64,000 bases of DNA from Brienomyrus brachyistius. Taxonomy: Eukaryota; Chordata; Actinopteri; Osteoglossiformes; Mormyridae. The stretch spans positions 23,786,214 through 23,850,213 of the forward strand of contig NC_064541.1 in assembly GCF_023856365.1 (NCBI RefSeq), written 5' to 3'. The stretch's first letter is position 1, and each line of letters begins with the position of its first letter. A model generated the notes under the pieces. The model did not search any database and was not told the DNA's origin. It saw nothing but the letters and a program-made list of their open reading frames with translations. Position numbers and translations under genes: made by a program. Shown piece by piece: positions 54,220 through 64,000 of the stretch.

Positions 54220-55165
54220 TATTATGACAAATTTGCGGATGACTACGTTGCCTAGAATTAATCATTGTCCTCCTGTTACAGACATACATATGAGGTGATT
54301 AAGGTGTGGATTGATTCTGATAATGTATGGACTGATCATCCTGAGATTCAGATACGTCGTCCATGATTCACCTATAATATTATTGTTTTAAGGTTAAACT
54401 GCATAAACATGTTTTTTCCCCTCTCTGATCACTTATATAACTTGTTTTTCACAAATGACTGTTTTCAGAGTATCTTTATCTTATGTGAAAGAATCCTTGT
54501 TCTTATGTGAAAGAATTCTTGTTCTAGGATGCTTACCCTATTCCAGGACGCTTACCATGTTTCCCCAGGGTTTTGGAAGGGCTTGCTAAAGACATGGAAA
54601 GGTGTTGATCAATATGTTTTGTACGCCACTGGTCAGTGTATGAGACACCAGCCTTAACTTCATGGGAAGGGAAAGCACTGCTCAAGGATATTTGTTTAAT
54701 TATTTTGGGATCTGTACCTAGTTAGTCAGTGTCTGTAGAATGCTTACATACTCCCATCCTTAGGAGGAGGGGATACATTGATTATAGAAACTTTCCAATT
54801 GAAACTGCAGGCAGCATTGCTCGGACAAAATTGGAAATTTGAGAATGCATTGCCTGGGGAGGGGGGTGAGCCTGGCCAGCTCGTCCCCTGCCCACATGTA
54901 ATGCCCAAAATTTTGTATAAAGGAAAGGGGAGATCTCAGTGTTGCTTGGAGTTCAGCCGTGGGATAGAGCGCGCATCGCCGGGCACTTTCTCTGGACTTA
55001 CATGTTGGTCTCTTGCCAGGACTGAAAAGGGCTCCCCAGTCTAAGAGTGAAGGTAGGTGATGATGGCACATCCAAGTGTGAATAACATTACCACAGAACC
55101 TAAGTGTGCCTGTTTGTTCCTTCAAGAGCCCTATACCCCCCTCACATCATCTTAAAACGCAATCC
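54220..55165 (-). mobile_element. LTR retroelement copy B, inverted relative to copy A
   Basis: The reverse complement matches 31028-32279 from GTTTTAAGATGATGTGAGGG (right edge, near 55156) through the LTR to the ATG and about 100 bp of the leader frame (left edge, near 54220). Minus-strand TTATATAAGTG is kept. It lacks most of the 325-bp segment present in copy A. No remaining internal genes or second LTR. It abuts the CR1 tail on its left. Confidence 0.65.
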
Positions 55166-55799
55166 CTCTTCAAGTTCAAAGATAGTTGCCAGGCTAGTGC
55201 CTACTTGGAAATATGGTCTTCATGAAGTCTCTTCTTACTACTGAAACAACATTGGAGCCATTGTGAAAATGTGCAGGTACATCAGGTCTTCTGATTAAAG
55301 TTGCCCAAACTTCTCCAAGGGTTTTGTTCCCTACGATTTAACACCAGTTTAATCTTGTAGTTTACTCCCTCAGGCAGCAACAATGTGGGGTTAAAGGAAT
55401 CTGGCAGCTGTGATGCTTGATTGATACCTTATTGTGTCAGTAAAGCATAGGTAACTCCATGAACACGATCACATATCATTCAAGTGTCACATCTGTCTGG
55501 GCCATACAGCACTACAATCAACAGTGATTTAAGCATCTGAGAGTGTGTTCTGTGCCTCTCTAGGGCCAGGACAGAGAAAGCTAAAGCTTTTGCCATATGC
55601 CATTAGTTATGGCTGAACAACTTTGCTGACATTTTATATTGTGTACTGCAATAAATCTCAGTTATATGTACACTGTGGGCTGTGGCTGCAGATTTAGCAA
55701 AAAAGGATGGTATAGTATAGAGTCATGTGATATGTCTGAGAAGCAGATTTCTGATGCAGTTTAGGTAACCACGACAATTCACATACACAGAGACACACA
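55166..55799. other. No recognisable gene
   Basis: Nothing recognised. Confidence 0.5.
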
Positions 55800-56052
55800 C
55801 ACAGGTTTGTAATTATGTCTTTGTGGGGACTTTCTTCATTTCTGTAGGAAAATTCATCACAACATGACAACCTTAACCCCTATCCAGTGCTATCCTTAAC
55901 TATAAGTAACCAAACAAAATACAAGACTTTTGGCCTTTTTGACTTTTTTTATTTCATTCACAGATGTTTGTGGGGACCTGAAAAATGGTCCCTACAATAT
56001 CAAAACAGGTTTTATTACATTGTGAGGGACATTTGGCCTAATCCACACACAT

Positions 56053-56094
<42 letters not shown>

Positions 56095-56095
56095 T
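55800..56095. repeat. Dispersed fish repeat with (CA)n end
   Basis: Segments GTGGGGACCTGAAAAATGGTC, CAAAACAGGTTTTATTACAT and GAGGGACATTTGGCC precede a (CA)n run (56046-56093). This GGGGAC-rich block next to CA repeats recurs widely in fish genomes. The inner GGGGACC...GGTCCC part is palindromic. Mechanism unknown to me. Confidence 0.5.
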
Positions 56096-56545
56096 AAGAG
56101 ACCACTCTATATTTTTAAACAAATGTGCATTTTAAAATCCTGGTTTAATCGTGATTCCGGTGGCAGAAGGTTATGCTGAACAGCTTGTTGCGTTCATGTT
56201 CAAAATTTCGAAGACAGCAGTACCCAAAAATAAGGTGATGCAGGAAACACTGGGAATGATTAGAAATCAGCCAGGTAAAGGGTGTAAGTGACATTCAAAT
56301 GCCAGAAATGACCGTTAATTTATCCAACAGTTACTCATTAATCATAGGATGATATCAAGTGACCTTCAAAAGGAATGGGAAGCATTAAGTGCAGGTATGA
56401 AGTGCACAGCTAGGACAGTTCATATCAGGCTCCTAGAAACAGGACTGAAGCCCCATAAAGCAAAGAAGAGACCTTTCATTAATGAGAAAGGGGACTGAAC
56501 CAGGCTGCAGTTTGCAAAAAAGAAAAAAATAAATAAAATTAAAAA

Positions 56546-56590
<45 letters not shown>

Positions 56591-59460
56591 CACAGACGCA
56601 CACCCATAATTGAGAAATGAGTGAAATAAAAAATCGTGCTACGGTCCCTTAGTTTTTTTCATGCCTGTATATGGAGTGTTAATAATCCATTGGATAAGGT
56701 ATAAGGTTGTTTATTTACAAAATTAAGTGCTAGTCCAGGTGTGTGGCTGTGCTGCAGAAATAACAGGCTCTCGGCACTGATGTACCCAGTATTAGTAGCT
56801 CCCATGGGCATGGACTTGTACAGAGGTGCAGATAATGCTGTTTTATATTATAAAACTGTCTTTCTATTAGCTCATTCCTAAGGGGCAGACAACTTCAAAA
56901 GTAGATATTACCTAAGCATTTATTACCTTAAGGGAAACTCAAACACACATTGTCCTGGATTGCAGCCCACTCCCAGCTAAACCTTATCTACTTTTTCCGT
57001 TAATTAAGCTGCTGTCCTTTGAGCATTCATGCTTTTAAAATTCTGCATGATTGATAGGAAATGATGGGATTGATGAGAAGAAATTAAGTCAAAAATGAAT
57101 GAACAGCGCTCACCAGTTTCCTGCTTTGCATTGCCATTATTCACACTTCTGTCATAGATGTAATAGAGCCCTTTGTTCCAGTGGAGGTAGGGAACCCAAA
57201 GTAAATATTTAGCAGTATTCCTAGGAAGCCATGTTGCCATTTTAATAATTTTTTTGGCAGATGTCTAAATCAATTGTATTGTCATATATCATATGGACAA
57301 CACAAAACAAGCTTAGTATTTTGTTTTTTTTCCATCTATATACAGAGAACATAATACAAGAAAGCATCGTTATTTCAAACAGCACAGATAACATTAACAT
57401 TCAGATACCATTTCTTTTCTTAAAGTACACCCATTTGCATTTGTCTTTATTTTTACATTAATAATATTTTCTTACACTTCTGGCATGGGCAGTTATTTTC
57501 TTTTAGGTAACTGGTATGGGAAAACATATTTAACCACATTTTGATTTTGCTGCTAACCAGACAACATATTGTCAGGCTTCACAGATTTTTATTTGTAATT
57601 GTGCAAGTGAGATTACACAAGAACATTGATATATATAGTAGCTACCTTTGTAATCACATAAAGAACATATATTGTTATGTACATATTGTGATGAGATTCT
57701 GAACGTACTTAAGTACTTAAATAAAATAAATGAAGACGTGTGGGTGATTCCATTTTTATAAAAATCTATGAATGCACTAAAAGAAACTGAAGATGCCAAA
57801 AATTGTATTTTCTTTGGGTACTTATGTTAAAGTTAAAGCTTGGTAGGGGTGCAGGTTGTCAGATTAGGCTTATGCCCATAGCAATGAAAGGAAATTGCCC
57901 ACAAAAATATGAATTAAGGTCCGTATGTGTGTGCATGTCTATCTGTGTCTCAACAGTCTACACTTCATTCTTTGGAATAAGTTTTTGTTTGTGTCCTTTC
58001 AAAGTAATTTTTTAAACACCGGCTAAACGTTTAGAATACATTTTCATTTGTAATTTTCCCTTTTGTCCATTATCCGTCCTTGCAAGCCAATTATTACATA
58101 GTAATCAATTTTGTACACTTAGCAACAACATCTCATGAATTTTATAATATCAGTCTACATGCGAGGCTCTACAGTATTTGCAGCTGCACTGGACAAGCAG
58201 ATAAGGGCCTCTCAACTGTCAAAAATGTCAAAAATTACATGCAGAAAGTAAGGTTGAGATTAGATACTACAGTAATTTCAGTTAATTGTAGTTTCTTTAT
58301 AAGCAAATTTCTTAGCTGTTCTGCATGCTATGGATTTAGGAGCACTGAAATGTACTCTAACATGGAATATTCTTTTAATGTGTTATAGCACCAACTTCAT
58401 TTTGTGTTTTTCCTGCCCTTGGGATGCCCTAAATATTTTCATATGAAGCAACCATTTTGTAAGACCAAGATTTCAGTTTTTCCAGATCTGCACTGAATAA
58501 TAAAGAACAGATGATACAGCATCATTTCCATTACCACTGGCTTTAGCACAGCCAGGACTGGAAGGAAATTAAAAGATAAGCTTGCTGGCTATTACCGAAC
58601 TGCCTCAGATTCAGTAGGTCCTGCTGTTAGCCATTGGTCAATTTATCTCTGCTGGAAAATAACTTGGGTGATGAATTGGGTCCTCATATGGGCTTTTATT
58701 TATTTGGTTGTGTGTCTGTGTCTGTGTGTGTATACTTAAATGCTTTATATATGTACATGTCTGTTTGTGCTTTTGCATATATATTTGCATAAGTGCATAT
58801 CTATGTCTGTAGGTATGTGCACATACATGAGCGTGTGTTTGCATGTCTGTATTCATCAAAAGAGGCATTCTTCATCAAATTAAACCAATATATGTATATT
58901 ACAATATTTCCGATAATCCTAGAAATTGTGCTGCAGCATCTCTGGGCATTAGCTTCTCTGTCTGGAAATGGGATCATATTAAAAATATTGGGCTGTTTTG
59001 AAAACATTTAGCAGATGGGTCTTAGATGAAGGCACTGGGTCTTACGAGTTACAGAGTAACTCAAAAACAGATGTTTTCATGAATGAATGGATCAACTATG
59101 AAAAATTAATACAGAGCGCACATAAAAAGATAAAGCCAGAGGGCAGTGTTAATATGATTATGTCTTTCATATTGCTGATTCCTCTTTCCAGTTGCATGTG
59201 CTCTGCCGCACCCATCCCCTTACTCACTACTAACCAGTGAATACAACACAGAGGTGCTGTTTTAAGAGGATGAGAATATATTGTCTCTTGAAAGCCACTA
59301 TTGACCATTTAAATAATGATACCTCAACCTCAAATTGAATATTTCTAACTGCACCTTATAATATATGTTTTGTTGCATAAGCACATACTAATGTATGTGG
59401 GTATATGTACATACATAAGAGTAGGCTTATAACCACAGTAATGTAAGGACATAAAACTTA
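56096..59460. other. No recognisable gene; simple repeats
   Basis: An A-run into (TA)n at 56530-56588 and TG-rich low complexity at about 58700-58860. 56160-56520 looks like a badly decayed Tc1-type N-terminus (TTCGAAGACAGCAG...AAGTGCACAGCTAGGACAGT), but I could not confirm a frame. Nothing else recognised. Confidence 0.45.
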
Positions 59461-60190
59461 TAGGTCCTGCAGGCCCCAACTCTGACCAGCCTGCATCAGT
59501 CTATTTCAGAGCTCCACGAAAATGATCCGCTGGCCCAGGCAAGACTGGACTCCACTCACCAGACCACCCCTTTTAAGGAAGTCAAAGGCCTCCTGAGAGA
59601 CTGGATAGGAATAACTGGAGCAACACAGAAAAAGCAAGACCTTTCACCCCCAGAGTGACTGGAGTGCCACAGTCAATCCACAGCAACAACAGCTCTCAGT
59701 CTCCAGACACAGACACCTTTTCCACTATAAACAGGATAACTCACCACACCTTTGGGAAATTATATAGGTCGAGGGACCCGAATAATCAGAGGCTGACATT
59801 GTCTTAAATGGTGACGATTTCCGTACCTTTAAGACAAACCCTGTGGAACGAGCCCACGGAACCCCCTTGCGGCCGAGGCGAATCTGGCGGACTCCTTCGT
59901 CAGGGGTAAACTAGAGTTGGTAATCTAAAGGAGAGTCCCGAAGTAATCCGAACAACATAAACGTCATGACTACAATACACTGAAATAAAATCTTTAATAA
60001 AATGGAGTCAGATATGTGCATAAAACAATATTTTGTATATTAAAAAGGGTAAGTAATTCCCAGGAGCGCTTGGAAGGACCAACACACATTCACAGCCTTC
60101 GGCTGCGCCATTGGATTCCACCATTGGGCCAGTGGGCGGCTCCCTACAGTAACTAAACAGTTTTGGTGCCAGTCCTTCCTGTAATGACTA
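59461..60190. other. Unidentified GC-richer block with a short open frame
   Basis: About 59466-59658 is open on the plus strand for about 63 codons after a stop (LTSLHQSISELHENDPLAQA ... LLRDWIGITGATQKKQDL). Downstream (59740-60130) sequence is GC-rich and CpG-containing, and on the minus strand reads like an LTR or UTR (TATATAA near 59760, TTTATTAAAGATTTTATT near 60000). No partner copy is visible in the window. It could be a retroelement fragment or a host exon; I do not recognise it. Confidence 0.3.
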
Positions 60191-61463
60191 TAGCACCCAA
60201 CAGCACCCCCAAAGAACATGTTTCTTTTTTATTTTTTGAAATGTCTGTAAAAACTGTAAGATAAAGAATATCATATTTTTATACCATTTTCTCATGATAA
60301 TGGAATAATTTTCATGTGATCTTGAGGGTATGTGTTTAAAAAGGACCGTACACTCTATTGAGTTACATTTAAGAAATTTAAGAAATAAAGTTAACCTTTG
60401 GTCCTTTAACATCATAGCCATTATTGTATTTTTATGCTGCTTCTATTGATTTATTTACATTATAAAGGTTTCAGGAAAGCCATTTGGTACTGTTTTTTTC
60501 CATCTTGTTTTTTTACTCTCACACATAAGTGCACATGTTACCATCTTTATGAAATTCTTCCTTACATTGAATTTCAAAATTTTTATTTACAATTTTTTTA
60601 ATTTATACTTAGCAAATATATTCTTTTAACTGTCTTTATGAAATGATATATTGGCCTTTGGGGTTAAGGTTTGCTGTTTTTATATGTGTACGATGCTGCA
60701 AATAGTCTAGCTCCCTATAGCACCTGCAACATTAAATTATGGATGCCACCACTGAACCAAAGCAGCAGGATTTATATTAGTGGGGCCAATTAGAATTTAT
60801 TAGGCGTAAGAACCAAATTTGTGGGGGAAACCAAATCCTTGGAAATTAGGAGGCAGAAGGGAATGAGGGACACCGCAACATTTACTACTACTAGAAGCTT
60901 GGAGAATGTACAAGATTCTTCTGGTTGTACATCAAATGCAACTTATAAATTACAGAAAAACAGTTTTCTCTGGCCTATTGGGTTTCGGCAGGTTCTAAAA
61001 TGTAACAGTTATGGTGAGTAGTTTATTCACAAGAGCTATTTTAATTGCAGGTTATGTACTCCTATATAACTAGAAGAGATGCTGACATAATAGCATTGTA
61101 TTCCCCAGACTGCCCTGTCACCTTCTTCACCCATGTAATCTATACTTCTACAAATGCTGGATGGATCAACTATAAATATGAAAGCCAATAAATGTGTTTT
61201 TACTTGAATATTCTGAGACCTAGTTTCCAATTTGATTCCAATTGTCTTTCCCCACCAATGAGATGGATACTGCCTTTCTTTGTGAATGTCTTAATGTGTA
61301 TATTTTAAAATGTCATATATATTATTGTTTTTTACATATCTCATTATTTATATTCTATTTGTTTCTCATTTGCGGGATCAATATTTTCCGTGATATAGCA
61401 AAAATAACCTTAACAGAATCACTAATGGTAACTTCCAATCAGGCATCTCCATGTGGGCCCCCC
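60191..61463. other. No recognisable gene
   Basis: AT-rich, no motif recognised. Confidence 0.5.
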
Positions 61464-62159
61464 TCATGCTCCCAAAACAGCTCTGACCTGTGAAGACATG
61501 GATTCCACAAGCCCTCTGAAGGTATCCTGTGGTATCTGGCACCAAGATATTAGCAGAAGATCCTTGCGAGATGGGGCCTCCTTGGATTGAATTTGTTCGT
61601 CCAGTACATCTATCTGATTGGATTGAGATTTGGAGAATTTGGAGGCCAGGTAAACACCTTTTTCTTGTTCCTCAAACCATTCCCAAGCATTTTGAGTATG
61701 ACAATGTGCATCCCCCTGCTGAAAGATGCTATTGCCATTGGGGAATACCGTTGCCACGATGGGGTGAACTTGGTCTGCAACAATGTTTAGGTAGGTGGTA
61801 TGTGTCAAAGTTACATCCACATGCATGCCAGGACCTAAGGATTTCCAGCACAACATGGCCCAGAGCATCATACTGCCTCCTTCGGCTTGTCTTCTTCCAT
61901 TTGTGCATCCCAATGTCATCTCTTCCCCAGGTAAACGATGCAGAAAAGACCACCTTCTGCCATTGCCCCATGCTCCGGTTCTGATTCTCATGTGCTTATT
62001 GTACAGTACACACTTTCGTCGGTTGACTGGGGGACGCGGCGAAGTCCTGCAAGAAGAGGCCTGCTTCGTCACCTGAGCCCTTGCCAGTGTATACCTCGCC
62101 TCACCGGACTCTGTAACTGTGCTCACCATGAGGCTACTGGCGGCCGGCCAGACCCCCAC
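61464..62159 (-). pseudogene. Tc1-like transposase relic
   Basis: A 231-codon minus-strand frame with MRIRTGAWGNGRRWSFLHRL, GGSMMLWAMLCWKSLGPGMH, YLNIVADQVHPIVATVFPNG, IFQQGDAHCHTQNAWEWFEE and QIPQDTFRGLVESMSSQVRA. The order and spacing are those of the C-terminal two thirds of a fish Tc1-type transposase. The catalytic QQDNAPCH block reads QQGDAHCH, so the aspartate is displaced, and the NPIEHLW block is scrambled (SKSQSNQIDVLDEQ). Dead despite an almost open frame. No ends identified; a fourth Tc1 family for this window. Confidence 0.7.
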
Positions 62160-62263
62160 CTAGCCATCGCCACCTGGTGGCTATTGGCAGCTCTGAAATA
62201 TTTTGTTTGCTTTTGTGTGTTTTTTTAATAGATTTTCTAATTAGTTTCTATATATTTTAACAT

Positions 62264-62609
62264 GGGGCTGCATGGTGGTGCAGTGGTTAACACTGTTGCC
62301 TCACACTTCTGTGACCCAGGTTTGAGTCTCCGCCTTGATCACATGTGTGTGGAGTTTGCATATTCTCCCCATGCTGTCATGGGGTTTCCTCCGGGTACTC
62401 CGGTTTCCCCCCACAGTCCAAAAACATGCTGAGGCTGATTGGACTTGCTAAATTGCCCGCAGGAGTGCACGTGTGTATGAATGGTGTGTGAGTGTGCCCT
62501 GCGATGGGCTGGCCCCCCATCCTGCCTTGTGCCCATTGCTACCAGGATAGGCTCCAGACCCCCCGCAACCCAGTAGGATAAGCGGTTTGGAAAACAGATG
62601 GATGGATGG
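62264..62609 (+). mobile_element. tRNA-derived SINE with target duplication
   Basis: Same family as 44367 and 52044. The box B region is mutated (GTTTGAGTC) and the tail is (ATGG)n. Flanked by ATATTTTAACAT (62252-62263) and ATATTTTTACAT (62610-62621), a 12-bp duplication with one change. Confidence 0.88.
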
Positions 62610-62621
62610 ATATTTTTACAT

Positions 62622-63298
62622 TTGCATATGTCTGGTGTGACAATAATATATTTCACCATTGAAATATGTTGATGTTCAATAGATTTTCCTGTTACTGACA
62701 GTCTGTGCTTTTATCATGCAGAAGCTGGGGAGGAATGAACAGAGTACTACTTAAAGTTTGTTCGTTAATTCTGGAATAACAAAGGGTTTCTGGAAATGCA
62801 CAGAGACCTCATTTGTTCTTTACTTACACTGTTTGTTATCTTGTTCATTATTTGCTGAGATCGATTGCTTTCTAGAAACACACTGCTGTACAATACTATT
62901 AGAATTTCTGTGTTCACAATATCAGGTCCCTTCTGTAGCTGCTGTTTCCTCGTTTTGTGGCTACATAAGGCTGCTGCTTTTTGAGTTATTGTCTTTATGG
63001 GTTCAAGTGTCAAAATTATCCTTTTTTTAAGCTATAATTATGTGGCACTGCTTCAGTTTTGAGGTGATCTGTCTCAAAATTTACCCAGTTTTAATTCCTC
63101 ACTCATAAAATAACTGTGTGGTGCTGGACCGGTCCAGTTAGTACAATAATCATGTTTTCACAGTGTATAGATAGATGGATGAATACACACACTACACCTT
63201 GACAATGGCTCCATCCTCAAAGGGTTAAGATTTTTTTACATTATAAGTTTGATCAACCAATTTGCACCATTCAGTGACATTAATCTGAAGTACATTTT
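62622..63298. other. No recognisable gene
   Basis: AT-rich, no motif recognised. Confidence 0.5.
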
Positions 63299-63303
63299 CT
63301 TGT

Positions 63304-63705
63304 TGTTATGCCCTGATTGTGCCACACCCCCTCATTTACCTCATGTGGAATCCTCCTGGTTACCAGCTGTACCTAGTCTTGCTAGTTAAGAACATGAGAA
63401 TATATGAAATTTACAAACGAAAGGCCCATCAGGCTTGTTTGGGGAGAACTTAACTAATAGCTCAGAGTTGTTAAAATCCCTACGTTGAACCCTGTCCAAG
63501 GCAGCAATGTCCTTTTTAAGGTATGGTGACCAAATGTGTATTTAAGTGCTTTTTTGTGAGTCTTTGCCTAGTCCGGTCATTAGCATCTAAACGTAGTAAG
63601 CTTTTCTGTGTTCCTGAGTGTGTTGACCCTAATAGATCCTGTATTTTACCTATACTTCTGGAATCCAGCGCCTGTTTCCCTGCCCTGCCCCGTTGTCACA
63701 TGACA
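63304..63705 (+). mobile_element. Solo LTR of the F group (F5), split by a CR1 fragment
   Basis: Starts TGTTATGCCC and ends TTGTCACATGACA, flanked by a perfect 5-bp duplication CTTGT (63299-63303 and 63706-63710). It shows the F-group order: CCACACCCCCT box, CTCATGTGG (decayed E-box), CCAGCTGTACCTAG, TATTTAAG at 63539-63546, GTCCGGTCATT at 63571-63581. The internal region is absent, as after LTR-LTR recombination. The middle (63391-63534) is a later CR1 insertion. Confidence 0.85.
63391..63534 (-). mobile_element. CR1-type LINE 3' end inserted in the F5 LTR
   Basis: On the minus strand it reads CCTTAAAAAGGACATTGCTG, CCTTGGACAGGGTTCAACGT, then GAGCTATTAGTTAAGTTCTC and the tail CATATATTCTCATGTTCTTA. 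It matches the CR1 ends at 33891 and 53590, with an internal deletion joining the coding part to the 3' UTR. Confidence 0.75.
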
Positions 63706-64000
63706 CTTGTTACGTAGTCCGAATGGTAATTGTACATGAGAATGTTACCGACTGAGACATTTTTCAGAATTTATAAACAAAAAGTTACTTTCTAACTAAA
63801 TTTCTAATTATATCTGTTGGGTACTGTTGATGCTGGGAAATAGTATTCCCATTCTAGACAATTTTTGAATTTCTGAATCATCTTTAACATTGAAATATTT
63901 ATACTAGTTTTAGTAGTGCTTGAAGGGTAAAACATTTATGTAATTTTTCTTTCATTCTCTTGTTGTGCAGGATAATGAAATCATACTTGATGATAATGTA

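Noticed and set aside
54760..55125. 121-codon minus-strand frame in LTR copy B
   Set aside because: It falls in the LTR itself; the equivalent stretch of copy A is not open.

Overview
The window is almost entirely repetitive DNA from a vertebrate nuclear genome, most likely a ray-finned fish. Reasons: several Tc1/mariner families, an L2-type and a CR1-type LINE, a tRNA-derived SINE with an (ATGG)n tail, intron-containing Tc1/IS630-like transposases, a PIF/Harbinger relic, hAT-type MITEs, and LTR elements with 5-bp target duplications. I cannot name the species. I found no convincing host protein-coding gene. The only hint of one is a CpG-rich promoter-like block with a splice donor at 10.05-10.22 kb.

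Layout. 0-1.8 kb: nothing recognised. 1.84-3.87 kb: pogo-like DNA transposon with decayed transposase. 4.12-5.87 kb: Tc1-like element. 7.2-8.9 kb: L2 tail and two MITEs. 10.4-13.04 kb: complete LTR element (F1) with two LTRs in which I see no difference. 15.0-15.3 kb: hAT/BED relic. 16.07-20.31 kb: Tc1-like element split by a second complete LTR element (F2, minus strand). 21.7-25.46 kb: L2-like LINE with an uninterrupted endonuclease/reverse transcriptase frame. 29-32.3 kb: MITE, truncated Tc1, and an LTR with a short gag-leader-like frame. 33.9-37.1 kb: LINE, Tc1 and Harbinger fragments. 38.97-42.76 kb: two spliced Tc1/IS630-like elements in opposite orientation. 42.8-44.7 kb: SINEs. 46.0-49.4 kb: two more LTR elements of the F group (F4 partial, F3), both abutting a broken LINE. 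52.0-55.2 kb: SINE, CR1 LINE, inverted copy of the 31-kb LTR. 59.5-60.2 kb: unidentified GC-rich block. 61.5-63.7 kb: Tc1 relic, SINE, and a solo LTR (F5) split by a CR1 fragment.

The most interesting content is the F group (F1-F5). These elements have 200-290-bp LTRs and 5-bp target duplications. They carry one proline-rich reading frame built largely of in-frame tandem repeats, and no reverse transcriptase, protease or integrase that I can see. In every LTR a TATA-like box lies about 26-32 nt upstream of a decamer resembling GTCnGTCATT. In F1, F2 and F3 the sequence just after the 5' LTR is the reverse complement of that decamer: exact in F1 and F2, 9 of 10 in F3. The variable position changes on both sides in step (C:G, T:A, G:C). 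This is the arrangement expected for Tf1/sushi-type self-primed reverse transcription. Here the predicted primer-binding site also contains the ATG of the reading frame. The likely enzyme source is an autonomous Ty3-like relative outside the window.
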